IMG/VR virus record: IMGVR_UViG_3300034082_002121
Coordinates: 1-28,740 of that record
Reading direction: 5' to 3' (one strand)
DNA length: 28,740 nt
From: a virus
Every line of letters begins with the position of its first letter. Position 1 is the stretch's first letter. The position numbers and the translations under genes are program-made. This document shows positions 7,662 to 14,885 of the stretch, piece after piece. The notes below the pieces were generated by a model, which had not been told where the DNA came from, ran no database searches, and worked only from the letters and a program-made list of their open reading frames with translations.

Positions 7662-8306
7662 TTATTCGTCGCCGGGTATTCCAGCACCAGTCGATGTTAC
7701 CGTGCCGTTAGTACCACGAGTAATAAATATACCCACCCCAGTACCAAGCGGAGTCTGTAATGCATTGTCAAATCTAATGGTCAGTGCAATAGTAACTGGC
7801 TCGCTGGTGGCATAGTTTAAGTCGCCGTAGTTAGCTGCTTGCAAGAAGCACCCATACAATTCCCAAGTTTCTAACACAGTGGGAACCAAGTTTCCATTGC
7901 CGCCGTCGAGAATTTCGCAACGTGTCAGGAACTTGTAGTCACCGCCAGAGCGTGCTGAGGCCTGTTCATAAAAGTCCATTTGCTTTTGCAATTGTTCGCC
8001 AACTAGGCGCTGAACTTGTCCGCTGGCATCATCACGCAGGTTGAGAGTAGTGTCTTCCCACGAGCTCTTGCCTGCCAATTTCAATTTGGAATTGTACAGA
8101 TCGATTGTGATGTCTTCAAACGAAACCGACGGTCTTGTGAAGTCCATAACTTGTTTGGTTAATTCTGTTCTGGGTGTACTTACGCCAAAGTTTTCAAGTG
8201 TCACTCGAAAGCGATACTTGAGCTTGGGCATGAGCAGGCCTTGGGTTGGGCTGGATTGATCGCTTGCCAACGGCACCGTCATTCTTGAGAGTGATGAAAC
8301 GGACAT
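7662..8306 (-). CDS. gp19: Tail tube protein (gp19)
   Basis: The chosen start is the ATG at 8304-8306 because AGGAG lies eight bases upstream; an in-frame ATG 21 bases earlier lacks a ribosome site. The 214-residue product has the tube pattern: KYRFRVTLENFGV strand, KQVMDFTRPSVSFED, LYNSKLKLAGKSSWEDTTL, and a final PVTIALTIRFDNAL strand. Six copies per ring would form the rigid inner tube inside the sheath. It has its own late promoter box and follows a terminator that closes the sheath transcript, allowing separate dosage of tube and sheath. Confidence 0.85.
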   Translation of the reverse strand: MSVSSLSRMTVPLASDQSSPTQGLLMPKLKYRFRVTLENFGVSTPRTELTKQVMDFTRPSVSFEDITIDLYNSKLKLAGKSSWEDTTLNLRDDASGQVQRLVGEQLQKQMDFYEQASARSGGDYKFLTRCEILDGGNGNLVPTVLETWELYGCFLQAANYGDLNYATSEPVTIALTIRFDNALQTPLGTGVGIFITRGTNGTVTSTGAGIPGDE

Positions 8307-8328
8307 GAGTATATCTCCTATATGCAAT

Positions 8329-8336
8329 TATTTATG
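8329..8336 (-). promoter_or_regulatory. T4-like late promoter box (CATAAATA) for the tube gene
   Basis: CATAAATA stands 22 bases upstream of the gp19 ATG, with AGGAG between. It follows the sheath terminator and would start a separate tube-to-gp4 transcript. Confidence 0.65.
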
Positions 8337-8348
8337 ATCTTGATGATC

Positions 8349-8378
8349 AAAAAAAATGGGGCATAAAGCCCCATTTTT
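8349..8378 (-). terminator. Intrinsic terminator after the tail sheath gene
   Basis: ATGGGGC and GCCCCAT (8356-8362 and 8368-8374) form a seven-base stem around a five-base loop, flanked by A and T runs on both sides. On the minus strand the stem is followed by a T tract. It lies 14 bases after the sheath stop. Confidence 0.85.
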
Positions 8379-8392
8379 GTGTTGCTACTACA

Positions 8393-11300
8393 TTAAACAG
8401 AAGCAGAACTTGATACATTCCCTGCAGCAATTTCGCCAGTGTTCTTGAGACGAACCGGAATGTAGATAAATTCAACCGCCTTAACAGGCTCAATCGCAAT
8501 ATCAACATACAGCTCATTGCGATCAATACGTGCAGGTGTGTTGTTGCTCAAGTCGCAAACAACCAGGTAGTCATAGATACCGCGTTTGGCCACCAAGTCT
8601 GTCATCAAGCCGGTAATAGCATTGGTGAGTTCGTTGCGTGTGATCTGATCGTTTGGCTCGAACACAAAGCTCTTGCCAATTTGGTTCAAACGTGCGCGAA
8701 TAAATGCTACCAAACGTGCCACGTTGATGCGATCCAGCGCACTTGGGCTGGCAGCCACAGTCTTGTTACCGTAGTTGGTAATACCTGTGCCAGGAATGAA
8801 TGTGATTGGATTGATACGATTTTCGTACAACACATCACGTACACCCTGGCCTGTGGCGATAGATACAAATTCACCTGTTTGTGCGTTGACATAACCAATC
8901 TGCGCAGCATTGTCAATTAGACCACGACGTGTACCTGCTGGAGCTAACCACGGATACGCAATTTCGTCGCTGCGAACAATTGTACGCAACATCATGTGAC
9001 TTGGAGGCTGAACTACTACGCTTCCAGACAAGTCAGTTGTCTGACAGCTGGGATAGAACACACCAACATATGGGTCACCTAGAGGTATGCTGTCGCCAGC
9101 AAATACACCAAGACCGCCGTTGTTGTTGGCCCATGCCACTAAGGAATTTCCATCAGGTCCAAGGCGCAATGGAGTGTCACCTACAATAAATGCAGTGTTA
9201 CTGCGCTCGTTGTTGAGTGCGATCATGTTGGGGATCAGTTCTGGATACTGCGGGCAAGCAATCAAGTTGAACACATTTTGCTCTTCGCGCAAGGTTTCCT
9301 GGCTGTCAATAGCAGATTTAAGTGCAGCTACTATAATTGCACGAACTGCCAAACGACCCATGTTAGGCGAACCGTCTGCACGGTTACCGCTGGCAGTTAC
9401 CCATGCATTGGTTTCCAACGGCGACCAGTAAGTGACATTGGATGGAAGATTGCCTTGTCCACCCAATATCGCTACGTATATAGAACCGTTGTAAAGTACC
9501 TTGTTGCCCACAACATACTCAACTGTGTTATTGTACGGATCAACATCAAAGCTCAAAGCGTTGAAGTAATTTGTGCGGAATTCTTTGACATTAAATCCGC
9601 TGCGACGTGTGTTAAACAACAGTGTGCCTGCTGCATAAATTGTTGCAGAAGGAGCATCAATGTCAAGATAATTACTGGTCAGCAAACTAGTAATTGATGG
9701 TATTGCAGCAACAATTGGATCTGTAGTACCATTGGGTGCCCAGCGTGCATCTTCAAACAAGATACCATTGGAAGTTGTTTGATCAGTGTTGTCTACCACA
9801 ACCCACTGATCCACACCTTCCACAATTTGCCAACGGTTGATAACCGGATAAATCTCAAGATTGCTGGTGTTAATCCACAAGTCACCGTATACCAACGGTG
9901 TCCCGTCTGTCTGCAACAAGGGTTCTGTTGCACTGATAATAGGACCTGTTGGATTGGTCAGTGTTAAATTAAAGCCACGTGCATCGTTTGATACATTCTG
10001 GTAACCTACCCAGGCTGAACCTGTGTTGATCATGATGTCAACTTGGTTTGTAGCAGAGTAATACCAGTAACGACCGTTGTCAGGATCTTGATCAGGTGCA
10101 GTGGCACTGGCTGTATATTCTAACGGCACCCAGTTTGACAACAACAGTGTTCCTGTTGTTGTACCATCGCGCACTCCTGTTACAGCAGTGGTGAAACCAG
10201 CTGTAGTTATAGGTGTTCCTGTTGTATTCACAACAGAAATTACGCCACCTATACTTTGTGTAAACACAATCTGACCAGTTGACGATACCGATGCACTAAC
10301 GTTGGGAACGCCAGCAGCCGAAACTGCAGCAACAAAATCAGCTGCTGTTGTTCCGTTTATAGTGACAGTAACAAATGGTGTATATACTGTACTGTTTGCT
10401 TGACTGGTCCGAATGGTAAATTGGTTACCGTTGATAAACACTGGATCAACTGTGTTACCAGTGATAATTGTGGGACCAGTAGTCAGTCGTTCAAAAATCT
10501 TCAACGTAAATGTGTCGTTGTAGCCGGATGGTACTACTTCTGGACTCACATCATATTGAGTGTACAATGTACCAGCTGAGATGTTCTTGCCACCTCCTGC
10601 AGGATCTAGCGCAGCATTTGCGTCACGATCAGTTTGGTATATTGGAGCTGCTTTAGTAGTAAAAGTACCAAACACTGTGCTGTATTCTTTGACAACAATT
10701 TTAGCTCCCAAGTTAGGGTCAGTGGTTTTATTCCACACAGAACCAGTTGGACGCGGCGATGTATCAGTTGTTCTCCAACGTGGCACAGTATAGTTAGGAC
10801 TTTGTTGTAGAGCTGGTGCATAGTAAGTGCCAGCTGTGATTCCCAAAGCAGTCAGCAGGCCAGCTGTGCTTGCTAGTTCAATGTTGACAGCACCGCCGTC
10901 GGCAGTTGAACCGTCGGCTTCGGCCGAACTATCAGCAAGAAGAATCAGGCGATTACTGGAATCAGCTTCGGCTGTGACACCGTCAATGCTAAGGTTGTTA
11001 ATGGCAGTAACTAGTCCAGCCAAAGTGGCTGCGCCAGGCACAGTTGCAGTTTGCCCATTAATAATTAATACAGCACCAACAGGCAATACTGCGCCAGTGA
11101 CACTTTCTGTACCTTGCACTGTGGGCCACGACAGTTTCCAGTCGTCGGATCCAACCAGTACCCAGTCGTTGGCTGTGTTTTTGTAGTATACAGGGTTAGC
11201 AGTGTTGGTTGCAACAACTGCATATTGCCCGATTGATCCGAAGCTGGCAGCAGGAATTCCGGACTCTAGTTGTGTGGTATCAGTAATAACCAACGGAGTT

Positions 11301-11776
11301 GCTACAGTAAATTCACCTGTTGTTTGATTCCACTGATTGATACCCCACAGCGTAAGTGTTGTGTCTAGCCATGTGGTTCCATTGTCAGGTGCACCTGTGG
11401 GACGTACCAAAGTGGCTGTTAATTCTGCCAAGTCTACGTTTGCACGTTGGATATATGCACGATTGCTGATACCCAATACACTGTGTGCAGCAAGCAGTCC
11501 GTATTCATTGAGTTCATATCCATTGATTGGTGTACCGTTGGTTGTCTTGTAAAAGAAAGGGTTACCAAATGTTGCAGCAAGATCGCGTTGACTAGTAATT
11601 AAATACACTTTGTCAGCGTTTGCTTCAGTGGTGCCAGGAGCAACAGTGACACCTGTACCAGAAATTTTGTCTTGTGCTGTTGCCAGCAAAATATAAGGTA
11701 CCGAATTGGTACCTGCTGGTAGATAGCTGGACTCATCAATGATGGTTACTTCTACGCCGGGGGATACTAGTGCCAT
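8393..11776 (-). CDS. gp18: Tail sheath protein (gp18), unusually large
   Basis: The product has 1127 residues against 659 in T4. The N-terminus (ALVSPGVEVTIIDESSYLPA, then VYLITSQRDLAATFG) and the C-terminal 320 residues (ACPQYPELIPNMIALNNERS, MLRTIVRSDEIAYPWLAPAG, INPITFIPGTGI, VARLVAFIRARLNQIGKSFV) are typical sheath regions. Residues about 130-740 are extra: Thr/Val/Gly-rich, beta-like material with repeated Trp-containing segments. At 750-785 is a YxVGxxVxxxGxxYxA...W segment like a carbohydrate-binding module of the CBM5/12 type. The start has AAGGA at eight bases. The large insert probably lies on the outer surface of the sheath. Confidence 0.92.
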   Translation of the reverse strand: MALVSPGVEVTIIDESSYLPAGTNSVPYILLATAQDKISGTGVTVAPGTTEANADKVYLITSQRDLAATFGNPFFYKTTNGTPINGYELNEYGLLAAHSVLGISNRAYIQRANVDLAELTATLVRPTGAPDNGTTWLDTTLTLWGINQWNQTTGEFTVATPLVITDTTQLESGIPAASFGSIGQYAVVATNTANPVYYKNTANDWVLVGSDDWKLSWPTVQGTESVTGAVLPVGAVLIINGQTATVPGAATLAGLVTAINNLSIDGVTAEADSSNRLILLADSSAEADGSTADGGAVNIELASTAGLLTALGITAGTYYAPALQQSPNYTVPRWRTTDTSPRPTGSVWNKTTDPNLGAKIVVKEYSTVFGTFTTKAAPIYQTDRDANAALDPAGGGKNISAGTLYTQYDVSPEVVPSGYNDTFTLKIFERLTTGPTIITGNTVDPVFINGNQFTIRTSQANSTVYTPFVTVTINGTTAADFVAAVSAAGVPNVSASVSSTGQIVFTQSIGGVISVVNTTGTPITTAGFTTAVTGVRDGTTTGTLLLSNWVPLEYTASATAPDQDPDNGRYWYYSATNQVDIMINTGSAWVGYQNVSNDARGFNLTLTNPTGPIISATEPLLQTDGTPLVYGDLWINTSNLEIYPVINRWQIVEGVDQWVVVDNTDQTTSNGILFEDARWAPNGTTDPIVAAIPSITSLLTSNYLDIDAPSATIYAAGTLLFNTRRSGFNVKEFRTNYFNALSFDVDPYNNTVEYVVGNKVLYNGSIYVAILGGQGNLPSNVTYWSPLETNAWVTASGNRADGSPNMGRLAVRAIIVAALKSAIDSQETLREEQNVFNLIACPQYPELIPNMIALNNERSNTAFIVGDTPLRLGPDGNSLVAWANNNGGLGVFAGDSIPLGDPYVGVFYPSCQTTDLSGSVVVQPPSHMMLRTIVRSDEIAYPWLAPAGTRRGLIDNAAQIGYVNAQTGEFVSIATGQGVRDVLYENRINPITFIPGTGITNYGNKTVAASPSALDRINVARLVAFIRARLNQIGKSFVFEPNDQITRNELTNAITGLMTDLVAKRGIYDYLVVCDLSNNTPARIDRNELYVDIAIEPVKAVEFIYIPVRLKNTGEIAAGNVSSSASV

Positions 11777-11804
11777 AATGTTATCCTTTTAAATGGGTTA
11801 ATGA

Positions 11805-11812
11805 TATTTATT
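11805..11812 (-). promoter_or_regulatory. T4-like late promoter box (AATAAATA) for the sheath gene
   Basis: AATAAATA stands 28 bases before the gp18 ATG, leaving a leader with AAGGA. It diverges from a second late box for the HNH-like gene. Confidence 0.6.
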
Positions 11813-11842
11813 GCATCGACCAAAAATCAGGTGATTATGTAT

Positions 11843-11864
11843 ACCTTGATTAAGGTCTAATCAA
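11843..11864. repeat. Nested inverted repeats in the sheath/HNH divergent region
   Basis: TTGATTA (11846-11852) and TAATCAA (11858-11864) form a perfect seven-base inverted repeat with a five-base spacer. It overlaps ACCTT (11843-11847) and AAGGT (11852-11856), a second inverted repeat. The two stems cannot form at once. The right arm touches the late box at 11863, so a protein-binding site or a switchable hairpin is possible. Confidence 0.45.
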
Positions 11865-11870
11865 TAAATA
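11863..11870 (+). promoter_or_regulatory. Late promoter box (AATAAATA) five bases before the HNH-like AUG
   Basis: AATAAATA is followed by GTCGT and then ATG. A T4-type late start, 6-7 bases past the box, would fall at or next to the AUG, so the mRNA would be leaderless. No Shine-Dalgarno sequence precedes the AUG. Confidence 0.55.
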
Positions 11871-11875
11871 GTCGT

Positions 11876-12220
11876 ATGAGACCGCTATGCAAGGTTTGCA
11901 ACAAAAATCCCGCTGCTATAAATGGCTATCACCGTGAAAAACTGTACTATCGCAGTCGTTGTAACGTGTGTATTAGGCAAGACAAAAAGATCAAACCAGC
12001 CAGACCCAGATGGCTGACAGCCGGTTACAAGAAAAAACCCACATGTGATAGATGTGGGTTTCGGGCTAGACACCATACTCAGTTGACTGTGTATCATGTA
12101 GACGGGGATCTAAATAACTGCGAAACACGAAACTTAAAAACAGTGTGCTTGAACTGTATTGCTGAAATTGTCAGATTGGAACTACCCTGGCGTGCAGGTG
12201 ATATTACTCCTGATTTTTGA
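11876..12220 (+). CDS. Zinc-ribbon HNH-like protein
   Basis: The 114-residue product has four CxxC pairs (Cys 5/8, 29/32, 57/60, 91/94), enough for two zinc knuckles, and an HNH-like segment H74-V-D76-G-D-L-N-N...N86-L-K-T-V. This layout recalls HNH endonucleases, and I remember similar short proteins in T4-like aquatic phages. It lies on the opposite strand from its neighbours, next to the sheath gene, and its end overlaps the end of the convergent dNMP kinase gene by 17 bases. It may be a free-standing homing nuclease or a zinc-binding regulator; the catalytic His-Asn pair is suggestive but not proof. Confidence 0.75.
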   Translation: MRPLCKVCNKNPAAINGYHREKLYYRSRCNVCIRQDKKIKPARPRWLTAGYKKKPTCDRCGFRARHHTQLTVYHVDGDLNNCETRNLKTVCLNCIAEIVRLELPWRAGDITPDF

Positions 12221-12842
12221 CAATGCGATCTACTTGAGCATACAAGTCATCCATTGAATGATTATTGTCAAGCACATGGTCAAAATCAGTTCCTACCCAG
12301 GCAGTTTCGCTGGCATGCACCTTGAATGTGTCTAGTACAGATCGATTACTGGCCCAGGACAAATTCAGTGTAGGACCACGATTTACCACTTCGGCAGCAT
12401 GAAACCATTCGGGATCTGGTCCACGACAAGTGCGCACAATACGCCCACCAGCGTTGCGAATACTGGCAATTTCATTGGGGAAACGGCAATCACTTAAGAC
12501 CACGTTGTCGCTGCTGTTGCGTATTTTGTTTTCAATGCTAGCAATCCAAATATCGTCGTGAAATCCGCGGCGCATGACTTCTGTGCCCCAGTATTGCAGC
12601 ACCCAGCGTGGTGTAATGTCTTGTCCTAAACGGCGGCTCCACCATTCATCGCGTTGCTCGCGCCACTCTCTGGAGGCTCTGGTACGTCCTTCCAACAAGG
12701 TACGATCCCAGTCAAACACAGCAGCCACAGCATCTTTTAAAGTGCCTGCAAAGCTTTCACGCCTAAACCCGTGTACGTTTACCAAGTAGTCAGCTACAGT
12801 GTCTTTGCCGGACCCAATCAGGCCGCAAATTCCAATAATCAT
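12204..12842 (-). CDS. gp1: Deoxynucleoside monophosphate kinase (gp1-like)
   Basis: The 212-residue product has a P-loop GLIGSGKDT at residues 7-15, then DYLVNVHGFRRESFAGTLKD, a lid-like Arg-rich region (GRTRASREWREQRDEWW), and VVLSDCRFPNE, which is characteristic of the T4 gp1 family. This enzyme phosphorylates dNMPs (dTMP, dGMP and hydroxymethyl-dCMP in T4) to supply DNA synthesis. The ATG overlaps the upstream exonuclease stop as ATGA, so both are read from the sigma70-type promoter at 13370-13398. It converges with and overlaps the HNH-like gene by 17 bases. Confidence 0.88.
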   Translation of the reverse strand: MIIGICGLIGSGKDTVADYLVNVHGFRRESFAGTLKDAVAAVFDWDRTLLEGRTRASREWREQRDEWWSRRLGQDITPRWVLQYWGTEVMRRGFHDDIWIASIENKIRNSSDNVVLSDCRFPNEIASIRNAGGRIVRTCRGPDPEWFHAAEVVNRGPTLNLSWASNRSVLDTFKVHASETAWVGTDFDHVLDNNHSMDDLYAQVDRIVKNQE

Positions 12843-13363
12843 GATAATTCCTTAACGTTCAAATGTCTAAGTGTTGCTTGCACTAGATCAATCTGCTTGC
12901 GACAATCTTCTAATGCATGGTGTGTTGTGGGTGGTTTGGGGCGGTTGGGCCATACACTACAAAGTGTTCGGCTGTCCCTAACTTTGAAATATTGCCAAGG
13001 TATAGGTTTATTGTAGCTCTTGTAGGCATGTTCTAGAATAGTGCAGTCAAATGTAGGGCCTTGACACCATAAAAAATTGCTAGTCCAAATAAGCTTACCT
13101 AACTCATCTAAGGCTTGGTCAAGAGGTACTCGATTATCTTCAGCAAATGCTTCGTCACGGGCTACTGCAGGTTGAGTAGCCCACCAGTTTAATGTGCTTT
13201 CGTCAATGGTACGATTTTCTTGGCTGTCTAAATCAATTCTAGCATAGTAATGTTGTTTGTAGTACCCGGAACCCAATGGATCAAAAGATTGGGCAGCAAT
13301 GGTTAGAATAGTAGCAGCAGGTGCTACTCCAATGGTTTCGATATCGATCATAAGGGAGCTCAT
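12839..13363 (-). CDS. DEDDh 3'-5' exonuclease (DexA-like)
   Basis: The start is placed at the ATG at 13361-13363 because the frame upstream carries the promoter, although it remains open to 13447; another ATG lies 12 bases downstream. The 174-residue product shows the DEDDh set: D7 and E9 (MIDIET), D106 (QGPTFDC), H148 and D153 (HHALED). Trp and Tyr residues between the motifs fit the family related to T4 DexA and Rv2179c. It would trim single-stranded DNA or RNA ends. No ribosome site is present. A perfect-looking promoter ends six bases before the AUG, so the mRNA is probably leaderless. It is coupled to the dNMP kinase. Confidence 0.82.
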   Translation of the reverse strand: MSSLMIDIETIGVAPAATILTIAAQSFDPLGSGYYKQHYYARIDLDSQENRTIDESTLNWWATQPAVARDEAFAEDNRVPLDQALDELGKLIWTSNFLWCQGPTFDCTILEHAYKSYNKPIPWQYFKVRDSRTLCSVWPNRPKPPTTHHALEDCRKQIDLVQATLRHLNVKELS

Positions 13364-13369
13364 ACCATT

Positions 13370-13398
13370 ATTATAAGACAATACTATGCAATTGTCAA
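13370..13398 (-). promoter_or_regulatory. Consensus sigma70 promoter for exonuclease-kinase operon
   Basis: TTGACA at 13393-13398 and TATAAT at 13370-13375 on the minus strand are separated by exactly 17 bases, a full match to the bacterial housekeeping consensus. The expected start point is at about 13363, the first base of the exonuclease AUG. Confidence 0.85.
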
Positions 13399-13407
13399 TG
13401 AAATCAG

Positions 13408-13415
13408 AATAAATA
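13408..13415 (+). promoter_or_regulatory. T4-like late promoter box (AATAAATA) for the homing endonuclease
   Basis: AATAAATA lies nine bases from the -35 element of the divergent sigma70 promoter. A start at about 13421 would give a leader of roughly 55 bases that carries GAGGAG at 13464-13469. Confidence 0.5.
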
Positions 13416-13476
13416 ATAGCACGGATCGCGATGCTACCAACATCCACCCGTTCTAACGCTTTTGAGGAGCATCAGC

Positions 13477-14097
13477 CTGTCTACTTATCCGCCCGGTTTC
13501 TATGTTTACGTATATCTACGCAAAGGTAATCTAACACCGTATTATATCGGTAAAGGACAACGATACAGGGCGTGGGAAAAAGAACATAATGTTATTGTCC
13601 CAACAGATTATCATCGTATCGTTATTGTAGAATCAAACTTAACTAACATCGGTGCATTAGCAATCGAACGTAGGCTAATAAGATGGTACGGTCGAAAAGA
13701 TTTAGGCACAGGAATACTTAGAAATTTAACAGATGGTGGCGATGGGGCAGCAGGAGTCAAACAAAGCCCTAAAACTATTGCAAAAAGAATTGCATCAAAT
13801 GCAGGATTTAAACACACAAACTCTACTAAAAAAACTCTAATGCAAATTAATTTAGGCAAAACATACTCGCCACAAGTTAATGCAAAAAAAGGTACCACTA
13901 AAAATCAAAAATGGATCCATAATAGTACAGATTCAATGCGAGTCAATTTAACAGAAGTTAATAATTTCTTAAACAACGGATGGCAAATTGGCAGAGGTGC
14001 CACTAGTAATCAAGAAGGAAGAATCCAAACAGCCGCAACTCGAGCAATCATTGGCGCTAAAAAGCGAGCACGTGATGCTGCTCGCAAAAACAATTAG
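13477..14097 (+). CDS. GIY-YIG homing endonuclease
   Basis: The likely start is the CTG at 13477, seven bases after GAGGAG (13464-13469); no ATG or GTG fits that ribosome site and a TTG lies before it. The 206-residue product has a GIY-like FYVYVY strand (8-13), YYIGKG (22-27), nearby Arg, the conserved Glu at about 64 ([11 protein letters not shown]), and [15 protein letters not shown]3-like Ser/Lys/Asn-rich DNA-binding region follows (from about 97). The gene is visibly richer in A and T than its neighbours, consistent with a mobile origin. It sits between the exonuclease and gp13 genes, and its stop interlocks with that of gp13 (14094-14097). Confidence 0.85.
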   Translation: MSTYPPGFYVYVYLRKGNLTPYYIGKGQRYRAWEKEHNVIVPTDYHRIVIVESNLTNIGALAIERRLIRWYGRKDLGTGILRNLTDGGDGAAGVKQSPKTIAKRIASNAGFKHTNSTKKTLMQINLGKTYSPQVNAKKGTTKNQKWIHNSTDSMRVNLTEVNNFLNNGWQIGRGATSNQEGRIQTAATRAIIGAKKRARDAARKNN

Positions 14098-14858
14098 CCG
14101 ATTACCAAGGTCAATGGTTGCGAACCGTCTACATACAACTTGAGGTCTTCTATGCATTTGTCCATCATAGCTTGACCTTCCGACTTCATAGCAGCACCGT
14201 TTAAGGTTCCGCCGCCTTGTGGACCAGCAATAGTACCAAATTTTTCTCTAGCTTCACCAATGATGTACTTACAAGCACCCACCATGTAGTCACGAATCCA
14301 TTGACTGATCTGAAAGTCGCTCAGTAATACAATTTCTGGACGCAGATTATAAGTCCACAGCAGGACAACTTCTCCAGTGCCTTTAGGGTCACGAATCAGC
14401 TGTAGTTTTTTGGTAACAGGATTGAATGTGTAGTTGATGTATCCGCCGAACATTCTGGCAGCAAGCTCCACATATTGTTGATAAAAGTCGTAAGTAGCCA
14501 GGCTGCCGCCCGACTGGTTAAAGTTCAGCAGATACACGTTTAATGTTGCTGCGCCAAATGGATCAAAGCTGCTGGCACTGCCACCGGTGCTCAATCCAAT
14601 TGTGCGTCGAAAAATTTGCCGTACTTGTGTGACTTCTTGTGGCAAAGTGTATTCGTTTACATTGTCCAACAACTGCATAAAACTATAGCTTTCTTCGTAG
14701 GCATTTTGACTACGCTGACGGTAAGTACCAATTGTGCGCTGATACGCTGCTTCGTAGTGTGCAGGATCTAATTCAACGTCTACAATTTGACTGCCTAACT
14801 GTAGTTGTACATAATCAATCAGTTGTTTTTTTAGTGGATCTAGGGTTTGGTCTGCCAT
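14094..14858 (-). CDS. gp13: Neck protein gp13
   Basis: The 254-residue protein (T4 gp13 has 309) starts at an ATG preceded by AAGGAG. N-terminal residues ([20 protein letters not shown], then [20 protein letters not shown]) and the central [19 protein letters not shown] are typical of the head-tail connector protein that closes the portal together with gp14. The C-terminus has [20 protein letters not shown]. It stands opposite gp14 and gp15 on the other strand, unlike the collinear 13-14-15 order of T4. The assignment rests on pattern, size and neighbouring gp14 and gp15. Confidence 0.75.
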   Translation of the reverse strand: MADQTLDPLKKQLIDYVQLQLGSQIVDVELDPAHYEAAYQRTIGTYRQRSQNAYEESYSFMQLLDNVNEYTLPQEVTQVRQIFRRTIGLSTGGSASSFDPFGAATLNVYLLNFNQSGGSLATYDFYQQYVELAARMFGGYINYTFNPVTKKLQLIRDPKGTGEVVLLWTYNLRPEIVLLSDFQISQWIRDYMVGACKYIIGEAREKFGTIAGPQGGGTLNGAAMKSEGQAMMDKCIEDLKLYVDGSQPLTLVIG

Positions 14859-14877
14859 TTGGGGCTCCTTACCCTAG

Positions 14878-14885
14878 TATTTAGT
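14878..14885 (-). promoter_or_regulatory. T4-like late promoter box (ACTAAATA) for gp13
   Basis: ACTAAATA includes the TAA stop of the upstream gene (14881-14883) and lies 19 bases before the gp13 ATG, with AAGGAG between. The same box occurs before gp14 and before the MGRPL gene. Confidence 0.6.

Noticed and set aside
7722-7729. AATAAATA on the plus strand inside the tube gene
   Set aside because: No plus-strand gene or ribosome site follows, so it is probably chance in coding sequence.
12109-12116. TCTAAATA inside the HNH-like gene
   Set aside because: It lies within a coding frame with no downstream plus-strand gene before the convergent kinase.
13364-13447. N-terminal extension of the exonuclease by 28 codons to an upstream ATG
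   Set aside because: The extension would span the consensus promoter, and the family's first motif begins just after the internal ATG.
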